Assembly (NCBI GenBank): GCA_029098265.1
Contig: JAQXNZ010000150.1
Coordinates: forward strand, 1-45,459
Direction: 5' to 3'
Origin: Clostridia bacterium
GTDB lineage: Bacteria > Bacillota > Clostridia > Lachnospirales > Anaerotignaceae
Length of the DNA: 45,459 nt
The notes under the pieces are model-generated. The model did no database searches. It saw only the letters and a program-made list of their open reading frames with translations, and was not told where the DNA came from. A program made the position numbers and the translations under genes. Shown here one piece after another: positions 23,787 through 30,410 of the stretch (position 1 is its first letter; the number at the start of each line of letters is the position of its first letter).

Positions 23787-25017
23787 AAAACCGGAGCTTC
23801 TGGCACCGGCAGGCGATTTGGAAAAACTTAAGATAGCCGTGCTTTACGGAGCCGACGCCGTGTATATAGGCGGTGAGGCCTATTCTCTGAGGGCTAAAGC
23901 CAAGAACTTTGATTCGGCAGCCATGAAGGAAGGAATTGATTTTGCCCACAGCCACGGCGCAAAGGTTTATGTTACGGCTAATATATTTGCTCATAATGCC
24001 GATTTTGACGGTATGGCTGACTACTTTAAGGAAATATACGAAATGGGAGCCGACGCCGTTCTTGTTTCGGACCCCGGCGTATATATGACGCTTAAGGAAG
24101 CCGCACCGAATATGGAACTGCATATATCGACCCAAGCCAACAATACCAACTATAAAACAGCGCAGTTCTGGTACAATCTCGGTGCAAAAAGAATAGTCGG
24201 AGCAAGGGAGCTCTCTCTTAAGGAAATCAAGGAAATGAGAACGAAAATACCCGAGGATATGGAAATAGAGACCTTTGTTCACGGAGCAATGTGTATTTCC
24301 TATTCGGGAAGATGCCTTTTGAGCAATTATCTCAGCGGCAGAGACGCAAATAAGGGTGCCTGTTCACATCCATGCAGGTGGAAATATTTCCTTATGGAGG
24401 AAACCAGACCCGGAGAGTATATGCCGATTGAGGAAAATGAGCGGGGAACATTTATTTTCAACTCCAAGGACTTGTGCATGCTGGGGTATATACCCGAGCT
24501 TGTGGACACAGGCATAAGCAGTCTGAAAATAGAGGGAAGAATGAAAACTCCTTACTATGTAGGAACTGTGGTAAAGGCCTACAGACAGGCCATAGACGAT
24601 TATTTCGCAGACCCCGAGTACTACAGAAAACGCATAGATTACTATATGTCCGAGGTATGCAAGGTAAGCCACCGTGACTTTACAACGGGATTCTATTTCG
24701 GAAAGCCGGGACATGACGACCAGGTATATACAAGCAACACATATATAAGGGATTATGACTTTATAGGAGTAGTGCTTGAGGACAGGGACGAAGAAACGGG
24801 CTGTGCTGTCGTTATGCAGAGGAACAAGTTTGAAGTTGGCGACAAAATAGAGGTTCTTCCCGTGAATGGTGATTCGGCAGAAATGACCGTAGAAAGCATG
24901 TGGGACATGGACGGTGTTCCCGTTATGTCGGCACCTCATCCCGAACAGATATTAAGGCTGAAAACGGAGCTTCCGCTTAAAAAATACGATATGCTCAGAA
25001 AAGCATCAAGGAATTAA
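23773..25017 (+). CDS. trhP: U32-family tRNA hydroxylation protein TrhP
   Basis: A 414-residue member of the peptidase U32 family. TrhP proteins are not simple proteases; with prephenate as oxygen source they help form 5-hydroxyuridine-34 in tRNA, which TrmR then methylates. The U32 signature is ETFVHGAMCISYSGRCLLS near residues 166-184, with Cys positions that may hold an iron-sulfur cluster, and PELLAPAGDLEKLK is the typical start. ATG 23773 is chosen because GAGGAG lies 7 nt upstream, inside the end of trmR, so translation is coupled. Bacillus has two such proteins (YrrN, YrrO) at this place; here there is one. Confidence 0.88.
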   Translation: MTNAKKPELLAPAGDLEKLKIAVLYGADAVYIGGEAYSLRAKAKNFDSAAMKEGIDFAHSHGAKVYVTANIFAHNADFDGMADYFKEIYEMGADAVLVSDPGVYMTLKEAAPNMELHISTQANNTNYKTAQFWYNLGAKRIVGARELSLKEIKEMRTKIPEDMEIETFVHGAMCISYSGRCLLSNYLSGRDANKGACSHPCRWKYFLMEETRPGEYMPIEENERGTFIFNSKDLCMLGYIPELVDTGISSLKIEGRMKTPYYVGTVVKAYRQAIDDYFADPEYYRKRIDYYMSEVCKVSHRDFTTGFYFGKPGHDDQVYTSNTYIRDYDFIGVVLEDRDEETGCAVVMQRNKFEVGDKIEVLPVNGDSAEMTVESMWDMDGVPVMSAPHPEQILRLKTELPLKKYDMLRKASRN

Positions 25018-25034
25018 CAAGGAGAGTGGTTTTT

Positions 25035-25778
25035 GTGGCAAAAACGGATAAACTTACTAAAAAGTTCACTACTATAGGCATTGTGCTTGCCGTTGTTGTT
25101 GTTTTGGCGTGCTGGCTTCTTAAGCTCCCGCCTAAATCAATGTTTTCGGGACTTATTGTAGTTTGGGCTGTAATAATTGTAATCAGAATGTACACCGTAA
25201 ACGGCAGAAACAAAGAGTATTCGCAGATGCTTGAGCACCTTAACAAAATACTTACTGAGGATAATGACCCCGAAAAATATGTTCAGAAATGCAATGATTA
25301 CAGTAATAGGGTGGAAGACGAAGCCTTTAAAGAAATGCTTAAGGTAAATTCCGCAACGGGATATGCATGCATGTGCAAATATGATGAGGCTCTCGAAGTA
25401 CTCAAGTCAGCAGACCTCTCACTGCTTAATCCCAGCCACAAAATGCTTGCCGTAAACAATATAGCGCAGTATTCATATTTCCTCGGAAAAAACGAGGAGG
25501 CATCAAAGTGTGTTGATGAAAACTTCCAAAATATGCAGAAATATCTCGACAACAAGAGCTTTTCAGCTGCATTTATGACCACATTCGCTTTTTATTATTA
25601 CTTTAAGGGAAATAAGTATAAAGCACAGAAGTATACAGACAAGGTTATTGAGTTTATCAATAACTCCGGAAGTACGTCGGAAGGCGACATGACCGTTCTC
25701 TCAAAGCTGAAAGAGTTAAAGGAAAAGGTAGATGCTATGCCTAATCCCGAAGAAATTTACGGAGATGACGACAAATAA
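25035..25778 (+). CDS. membrane-anchored helical (TPR-like) protein of unknown function
   Basis: I do not recognise a named family. The 247 residues have two adjacent membrane helices (~12-30 and ~36-56). A cytoplasmic all-helical part follows, with repeated Tyr/Ala/Leu spacing (YACMCKYDEALEVLK, NNIAQYSYFLGKNEEASK, FAFYYYFKGNKYKAQKY) that looks like tetratricopeptide-type repeats and so suggests a protein-protein scaffold. The start is GTG at 25035, 8 nt after GGAGAG, and 17 nt after trhP; it is the last gene of the lar-mltG-trmR-trhP unit. A role near wall synthesis (mltG) or tRNA modification is possible but unsupported. Confidence 0.7.
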   Translation: MAKTDKLTKKFTTIGIVLAVVVVLACWLLKLPPKSMFSGLIVVWAVIIVIRMYTVNGRNKEYSQMLEHLNKILTEDNDPEKYVQKCNDYSNRVEDEAFKEMLKVNSATGYACMCKYDEALEVLKSADLSLLNPSHKMLAVNNIAQYSYFLGKNEEASKCVDENFQNMQKYLDNKSFSAAFMTTFAFYYYFKGNKYKAQKYTDKVIEFINNSGSTSEGDMTVLSKLKELKEKVDAMPNPEEIYGDDDK

Positions 25779-25872
25779 TTTTGAGTATAGAAAAACCGAC
25801 AACATGATTTCCGTTTGCTGTCGGCACTTAAAGCAAAATACTGAGAGATTGCTTTTCATTTAAAACATCAAA

Positions 25873-25901
25873 AGCCTGTCGGAATTGATTTCCGACAGGC
25901 T
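25873..25901. terminator. bidirectional terminator between the lar operon and perR
   Basis: A perfect 12-bp stem (AGCCTGTCGGAA / TTCCGACAGGCT) has a 5-nt loop. T-rich sequence follows on the minus strand (perR) and TCGATTATTT on the plus strand. Confidence 0.85.
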
Positions 25902-25937
25902 CGATTATTTATGCTTAGCCATAAGCGTCTATACCGC

Positions 25938-26354
25938 TTACATACACTTCTCACATACACCGTAGAAAAAAAGCTGTTCTTTATCAATGCTGCAATTGGA
26001 TTCATTGCTTATTTTTTCGAGTATCGAATTTATTTCAGAGGAAACATCAGCATGAACATCGCAGACAGAACCACATTTTGTACATATTATATGCGGGTGA
26101 AATTCTGTACGATAGTCATAATGAAGGCTTTCCCCGTCGATACTGAGAACCTGTATTATTCCTGCCGTTGAGAAAGAATCAAGTGTTTTATACACTGTGG
26201 CAAGGCTCATTGTAGGGTTGGTAGGCTCAAGAGCTTTAAAAATAGATTCCGCAGTCGGATGTGAGTTTGTGCTCATAAGCATATTCAGTATAGCTATGCG
26301 CTGTGGTGTTACTTTTAAACTTTTGGAACGCAGTATCTCAGTAACATCGTTCAT
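25938..26354 (-). CDS. perR: Fur-family repressor, PerR type
   Basis: A 138-residue metal-dependent DNA-binding regulator. The N-terminal winged helix (KVTPQRIAILNML, LATVYKTLDSF) is followed by the metal-binding dimer domain. Structural zinc would be held by Cys91, Cys94, Cys134 and Cys137 (CTKC, CEKC). The sensing site residues His32, Asp80, His86, His88 and Asp99 match B. subtilis PerR His37, Asp85, His91, His93 and Asp104 in order and spacing, which favours peroxide sensing by metal-catalysed histidine oxidation over iron sensing. It is divergent from trmL and carries a Fur-type box on its own promoter. Confidence 0.88.
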   Translation of the reverse strand: MNDVTEILRSKSLKVTPQRIAILNMLMSTNSHPTAESIFKALEPTNPTMSLATVYKTLDSFSTAGIIQVLSIDGESLHYDYRTEFHPHIICTKCGSVCDVHADVSSEINSILEKISNESNCSIDKEQLFFYGVCEKCM

Positions 26355-26376
26355 GTAAACAACTCCTCATATCTAT

Positions 26377-26391
26377 TGATAATAATTATCT
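26377..26391. promoter_or_regulatory. Fur/PerR-type 7-1-7 operator
   Basis: TGATAAT-A-ATTATCT is a near-perfect 7-1-7 inverted repeat (inner 6-1-6 exact), the form of Fur-family boxes. It covers roughly the transcription start of perR and would allow autorepression. Confidence 0.75.
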
Positions 26392-26398
26392 ATAAATA

Positions 26399-26427
26399 AT
26401 AATACTATAATATAAATAATAAGTCAA
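26399..26427 (-). promoter_or_regulatory. perR promoter
   Basis: Minus strand TTGACT-N17-TATTAT, immediately upstream of the Fur-type box and ~45 bp before the perR ATG. Confidence 0.75.
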
Positions 26428-26522
26428 TGTAAAAATAATTTTACAGCAATATACTTGAAATATTATATAATGTAATTGTAATCAGGTAGAAGCTGTTACA
26501 TTGATTTAACGGGAGGCAAATA

Positions 26523-27011
26523 ATGAATATAGTACTACATGAGCCGGAAATACCGCAGAATACCGGCAATATATCAAGAACCTGCGCTGTTACCCACTCA
26601 ACGCTTCACCTTATAAAGCCGCTGGGATTTTCGGTAGACAACAAATATCTTAAACGCTCCGGTCTGGACTACTGGCAGTATCTGGACGTAAGATATTACG
26701 AAAATTTTGAAGATTTTATAGAAAAGAATCCCAATGCTAAAATATTTATGGCAACCACAAAGGCAAAGCAGGTTTATACCGATGTGCAGTACTCCGAGGA
26801 CGATTACATAATGTTCGGCAAGGAGAGTGCGGGAATTCCTGAGGAAATATTGCTTAAATACAAGGAGACAAGCGTCAGAATACCCATGTATGACGATTTA
26901 AGAAGTCTCAATCTCTCAAATTCTGTGGCTATAATACTTTATGAGGCTCTCCGTCAGCAGGGCTTTAAGGGACTTAATAAAGAGGGGCAGTTGCACAAAT
27001 ACAGGTGGTAA
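26523..27011 (+). CDS. trmL: tRNA (cytidine/uridine-34)-2'-O-methyltransferase TrmL
   Basis: A 162-residue SPOUT-fold enzyme that methylates the ribose of the wobble base in tRNA-Leu isoacceptors using SAM; the family acts as a homodimer. The whole-protein pattern is typical: VLHEPEIPQNTGNISRTCA at the start, GLDYWQYLDV, then the knot motifs MFGKESAGIPEEIL, RIPMYDDLRSLNLSNSVAI. The ATG at 26523 follows GGGAGG. It is a single gene with its own terminator, divergent from perR. Confidence 0.95.
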   Translation: MNIVLHEPEIPQNTGNISRTCAVTHSTLHLIKPLGFSVDNKYLKRSGLDYWQYLDVRYYENFEDFIEKNPNAKIFMATTKAKQVYTDVQYSEDDYIMFGKESAGIPEEILLKYKETSVRIPMYDDLRSLNLSNSVAIILYEALRQQGFKGLNKEGQLHKYRW

Positions 27012-27057
27012 GGGCGCAGAGCGCCTAAGTTGAAATCATTTTGTGATTTTGAACAAA

Positions 27058-27091
27058 TCGGCGCCGGAAATGAATTCCGACGCCGACTTTT
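27058..27091 (+). terminator. terminator of trmL
   Basis: TCGGCGCCGGAA pairs with TTCCGACGCCGA with one mismatch, followed by a CTTTT tail 47-80 nt after the trmL stop. It may also stop the converging esterase operon. Confidence 0.8.
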
Positions 27092-27142
27092 ACTCTATTT
27101 CTATCTATGCACAAATGTAAAATTTGCATTACTCACCGACAA

Positions 27143-28054
27143 TTAAGCGTTATTGCCTATCCATTCGGAAATTTTTGATATAAGCTCCTTTGCTCTGTCC
27201 AATCTGTGCCAGTAGAGCATAAATCCATGCATAAATCCATCCATTCTTATGAGCTGTGCATCATTGCCGCTGTTTTTCAGCAGTTTATAGAATGCTTCGC
27301 CGTCATCTCTCAGAGGATCATATTCCGCAGTAATAACCAATGTCTTTGGTAAACCGGAGAGGTCGGAAGCCTTTGCGGGAAATATGTACGGGTCGTTCAT
27401 GTCGGCATTTTTTGGTATATACTTCTCGTTGCACCAGTTATACATTTCCTTTGGCAGTACATATTCGCCGTTTCCGAAAAGTCTCATGGACTCGGAATTT
27501 TCATCCTCCGCTCCGTAAAGACCGTAAAACAGTATCTGTCCGTATAATGACGGGCCTTTTCTGTCCCTTGTCAAAAGGCTGAGAACGGCGCTGATGTTTG
27601 CGCCTGCACTGTCACCTGCCGTGTATATTCTGTCTGCACGGCCTCCGAGTGAACGGGCATTTTCATATACCCATTCAAGGGCTGTATAGGCGTCCTCTAT
27701 GCAAGCAGGATATTTGTTTTCGGGAGCCAGCCTGTAGCCTACCGATACGACAATACAGCAGCATTCCGAGGAAAGCTTTCTGCACAGAGAATCATGGCTT
27801 GCTATATTGTGCATAACAAAGCCACCGCCGTGGAAATACAGCATGACGGGATAATCCTTTTTATCTCCCGGTACATATATCCTAATTGGGAGGCAGTCTC
27901 CGATGAGCCTGTCCTCCCAATGGTATATGCCCGTTATTTCCGTTTTGTCATTAAAGGTGCTGTCGGCATTTTTTCTCATTTCTTCAAGGGAAAAGGACTT
28001 AGATGCCGCAGGTTTGTTTTTATATATTTCTATGACCTGAGGGTCTAACGGCAT
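27143..28054 (-). CDS. alpha/beta hydrolase, hormone-sensitive-lipase-type esterase
   Basis: A 303-residue cytoplasmic carboxylesterase. The oxyanion-hole motif HGGGF, the nucleophile elbow GDSAGAN (Ser), the acidic residue in DPLRDDGE and the histidine in HGFM give a complete HSL-family triad. Short-chain acyl esters are the usual substrates. It starts 11 nt after panF (ATG at 28054 behind GAGGTG), so it is the third gene of yhdT-panF-esterase; whether it has anything to do with pantothenate or its esters is not known. Confidence 0.9.
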   Translation of the reverse strand: MPLDPQVIEIYKNKPAASKSFSLEEMRKNADSTFNDKTEITGIYHWEDRLIGDCLPIRIYVPGDKKDYPVMLYFHGGGFVMHNIASHDSLCRKLSSECCCIVVSVGYRLAPENKYPACIEDAYTALEWVYENARSLGGRADRIYTAGDSAGANISAVLSLLTRDRKGPSLYGQILFYGLYGAEDENSESMRLFGNGEYVLPKEMYNWCNEKYIPKNADMNDPYIFPAKASDLSGLPKTLVITAEYDPLRDDGEAFYKLLKNSGNDAQLIRMDGFMHGFMLYWHRLDRAKELISKISEWIGNNA

Positions 28055-28065
28055 TTTATATCACC

Positions 28066-29571
28066 TCAAAAGCATTTTTCTATCATTTCGGGGTCGGGCT
28101 TTTTCTTTGAAAGCATACCTGCTGCAAAGTAGGCTATTCCTCCTGCAAGAAGACCGAGCACTATCTCATGGATATTGAAGGGTGCAATCTTGACTTGATT
28201 AAAGAATATGAATACGGCAAGACCTACAACTATTGACCATATACAGCAGGTGCTGTTTCCTTTCTTCCAATAGAGTCCGCCGATAAGGGGCCAGAAGAAT
28301 GTGGCTTCAAGACCGCCCATAGCGAAAAGGTTTATCCAGACGATAATGTCGGGAGGCGAAAGGGCGAATATGAATACGATTATGCCTATTATAAGAGTTA
28401 TGGCAAAGCTGTATTTGGGTACGTTCTTCTTTACTTTTTCGCTGTTTTCATCGCTCCTTGCTATATAGGTAATATAAAGCTCTTTAATTATTGTTGCCGA
28501 AGCCAGTATCAGCAGTGAAGATACCGTTGACATTACTGCGGCCAGGGGTGCTGCCAGAAAAAGACCCGCCGCCCATGCAGGCATATAGTTCATAACCACA
28601 TAGGGGATAACCTGGTCAGTGCTGGAAACGCCTTCCTCAGGAAGCAGAGGCAGAGTGAGCGCACCTGCAAAGTGCATTCCTATCATAAGTATGCCGACTA
28701 CTATTGTGCCGTAAAGCATGGCTCTGTGCATAGACTGGGTATCCTTGAAGCCCATGCCTCTTACAGCGGTCTGGGGCAGACCGAGAACACCTACGCCGAC
28801 CAATACCCAGAAGGAAATAAGATATCCGGGTGAGAGGGAAGCTATGCCGCCGCTGAATTCGCCTTTGCCGAGCAGATCCCAGCCGGGATTTGTCGCATTG
28901 AGCTCTGCCGTAATTTCACTCATTCCGCCGCCTGCTCTCAATACAAAGAACAGAAGCAGGAATGTGCCTATTGTCATTATGATACCCTGAAGCGTATCAG
29001 TCATTACAACGGCCTTGAAGCCGCCGATTGATGTATATAATATAACTATGATGCCGAACAGAAGAAGTCCTGCCCAATAGGGAAGTCCCGTCACGGACTC
29101 AATAAGTGTTGCGCCGCCTATGAACTGGGCAACCATCTGTGTTATAAAGAATATAACAAGGCATACACTGCAAAGTATTACTACTGCCGAAGAATCATAT
29201 CTTGCCTTGAAATAATCGGTTATTGTAACGGCGTTTATCCTTCTTGAGATGAGAGCCATTTTTTTGCCGATAACGCCGAGGGTAAGAAAGGCTGTGCCTA
29301 TCTGTATGGCGGCTACCCATGACTGAGTAAGTCCCCATGATGAAGCAAGACCGGGACCTCCGAGGAAGGAACTGGCGCTGGTATAGGTTGCCACAAGGGT
29401 CATAGCCAGAACAAGACCGCCCATAGAACGTCCGCCCATGAAATAGTTCTGAATAAATCCGCTGCTTTTATGTGCCGCCGCCGAAGCCTTGCTGGATTTT
29501 ATACCGAGTATCATATTTGCGGCAAGATAGATAATGAGAATAATCAAAACCGCTGTCTGTTTACCTGTCAT
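28066..29571 (-). CDS. panF: sodium/pantothenate symporter PanF
   Basis: A 501-residue inner-membrane sodium:solute symporter with ~13 hydrophobic segments that imports pantothenate (vitamin B5). It closely follows E. coli PanF in its landmark segments: YFMGGRSMGGLVLAMTLVAT, SASSFLGGPG, MVAQFIGGATLIE, GLPQTAVRGMGFKD and NLFAMGGLEATFFWPL. Its upstream partner YhdT is the same partner as in E. coli (yhdT-panF), which supports the assignment. The ATG at 29571 is used because a GGCGGTG site precedes it and it overlaps the yhdT stop by 11 nt; the upstream in-frame start lies inside yhdT. Confidence 0.93.
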   Translation of the reverse strand: MTGKQTAVLIILIIYLAANMILGIKSSKASAAAHKSSGFIQNYFMGGRSMGGLVLAMTLVATYTSASSFLGGPGLASSWGLTQSWVAAIQIGTAFLTLGVIGKKMALISRRINAVTITDYFKARYDSSAVVILCSVCLVIFFITQMVAQFIGGATLIESVTGLPYWAGLLLFGIIVILYTSIGGFKAVVMTDTLQGIIMTIGTFLLLFFVLRAGGGMSEITAELNATNPGWDLLGKGEFSGGIASLSPGYLISFWVLVGVGVLGLPQTAVRGMGFKDTQSMHRAMLYGTIVVGILMIGMHFAGALTLPLLPEEGVSSTDQVIPYVVMNYMPAWAAGLFLAAPLAAVMSTVSSLLILASATIIKELYITYIARSDENSEKVKKNVPKYSFAITLIIGIIVFIFALSPPDIIVWINLFAMGGLEATFFWPLIGGLYWKKGNSTCCIWSIVVGLAVFIFFNQVKIAPFNIHEIVLGLLAGGIAYFAAGMLSKKKPDPEMIEKCF

Positions 29572-29833
29572 TGATATCACCGCCTTCCTCGTCAAGGACG
29601 AAGTTGACGAATACCTTCTTTAAAAGAAATATTACGCCCACTACACCTACTACAAATACGCCTGGTGTGCTGACTATCCACCAAAGAGGCAGATTACAGA
29701 CATATATGGGCACGCCCGAAAGACCGTAGCCGAAGCCCACATGCCATAAAAAGCAGATTACGAAAAGGATAACAGTGGCTTTAGCTTCTTTTCGTACCTG
29801 CTGATTTTTTTCTTCTCGTGTTGTTGGTTTCAT
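29561..29833 (-). CDS. yhdT: YhdT-family small membrane protein
   Basis: A 90-residue protein with two membrane helices (~20-40 and ~52-75), of the YhdT (DUF997) family that accompanies PanF. Conserved aromatic-rich patches are WHVGFGYGLSG and LPLWWIVSTPGVF. By analogy with other small-plus-large symporter pairs it may be an accessory subunit of PanF; this is inference. The ATG at 29833 follows AGGAGG. It is the first gene after the long structured leader. Confidence 0.9.
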   Translation of the reverse strand: MKPTTREEKNQQVRKEAKATVILFVICFLWHVGFGYGLSGVPIYVCNLPLWWIVSTPGVFVVGVVGVIFLLKKVFVNFVLDEEGGDINDR

Positions 29834-29887
29834 GTTTTACCTCCTGTAATTTAAAATCATGGTACCGTTGCCTGATAGTTTCAGACA

Positions 29888-29940
29888 ATAAAAATATCCG
29901 TATATCTGCACCCAGTTTTTTAGGCTGTGCAGAGACACGG
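29888..29940 (-). terminator. terminator-like hairpin in the yhdT-panF leader
   Basis: On the minus strand a 14-bp stem (arms 29940-29927 and 29911-29898, one mismatch, one G-U) is followed by ATATTTTTA. It lies 55 nt before yhdT, so it would act as an attenuator. Its 5' arm shares bases 29936-29940 with the closing helix of the upstream structure. Confidence 0.8.
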
Positions 29941-30089
29941 ATGGAGACATTCCGAAAAATAAGCATAGATAATAAAGCCTGTTTTGCCACTGACCGTACA
30001 GTCCCGCTCACTATAGATACGAGCCGCCGGAATAAACAGACGATAATGATTTATCCTATGGTACAGCTTCCTTCGGAATACCATCCATG
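29936..30089 (-). promoter_or_regulatory. candidate riboswitch/structured leader RNA upstream of yhdT-panF
   Basis: On the minus-strand transcript a nested rod forms, with these helices in + coordinates. P1: 30089-30081 with 29944-29936 (9 bp, one G-U). P1b: 30079-30072 with 29956-29949 (8 bp exact). P2: 30060-30051 with 29972-29964 (9 bp, one bulge). P3: 30041-30034 with 29984-29977 (8 bp, one G-U). The apical region has two small hairpins (30024-30021/30009-30006 and 30002-29999/29992-29989). P1 overlaps the base of the downstream terminator. It matches no riboswitch that I recognise. An independent small RNA such as 6S RNA is an alternative. Confidence 0.65.
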
Positions 30090-30095
30090 CGAATT

Positions 30096-30124
30096 ATATT
30101 ACATGATTTAAATATATAAGTAAA
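30096..30124 (-). promoter_or_regulatory. yhdT-panF promoter
   Basis: Minus strand TTTACT-N17-TAATAT. The predicted start (~30089) is exactly where the first helix of the leader begins, which supports both calls. Confidence 0.6.
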
Positions 30125-30165
30125 TACATTTAACAAAGATATAACATTAAAATTACATGATTTAA
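30098..30165. repeat. 14-bp direct repeat in the panF / LOR-SDH intergenic region
   Basis: ATTACATGATTTAA occurs exactly at 30098-30111 and 30152-30165, 54 bp apart (about five helical turns). The first copy overlaps the -10 and spacer of the yhdT promoter, so the pair may be transcription-factor sites. Confidence 0.55.
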
Positions 30166-30253
30166 CAAACCGACTGAATTTCAGTCCGGCTTCAAGATTA
30201 TATGAAATAATATAGGATTATTTGTTAAGCGGTTTAACGCCGAAATTATTCGC

Positions 30254-30282
30254 TTGAAAAATTTTTTATATAATGATATACT
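30254..30282 (+). promoter_or_regulatory. promoter of the LOR/SDH-domain gene
   Basis: TTGAAA-N17-TATACT with an extended TGA before the -10; it predicts a ~120-nt leader. Confidence 0.8.
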
Positions 30283-30342
30283 GTTTATGTAAAAACTGCA
30301 TCATAATTTAACATTTTCCCTGTCACCGGATTGGGAATAACA

Positions 30343-30392
30343 GTGTTCGGCTATACCGTAGGTCTTTGAAGGTATCGTCAGAACACTTTTTT
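30343..30392 (+). terminator. terminator-like hairpin in the 5' leader of the LOR/SDH-domain gene
   Basis: GTGTTC (30343-30348) pairs with GAACAC (30381-30386) and ATACC (30353-30357) with GGTAT (30371-30375). Six T follow at once. It lies between the promoter and the ribosome site, so it would act as an attenuator. Confidence 0.6.
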
Positions 30393-30410
30393 AGTATAGG
30401 AGGGATTTTT

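Noticed and set aside
29834-30089. T-box, lysine, M-box or cobalamin riboswitch in the panF leader
   Set aside because: None of their conserved core sequences is present; only the nested helices and terminator are supported.
29781-30111. Open frames of 76 (minus) and 97 (plus) codons over the yhdT leader
   Set aside because: They cover the proposed RNA structure, lack good ribosome sites and show no recognisable domain; the nested helices explain the sequence better.
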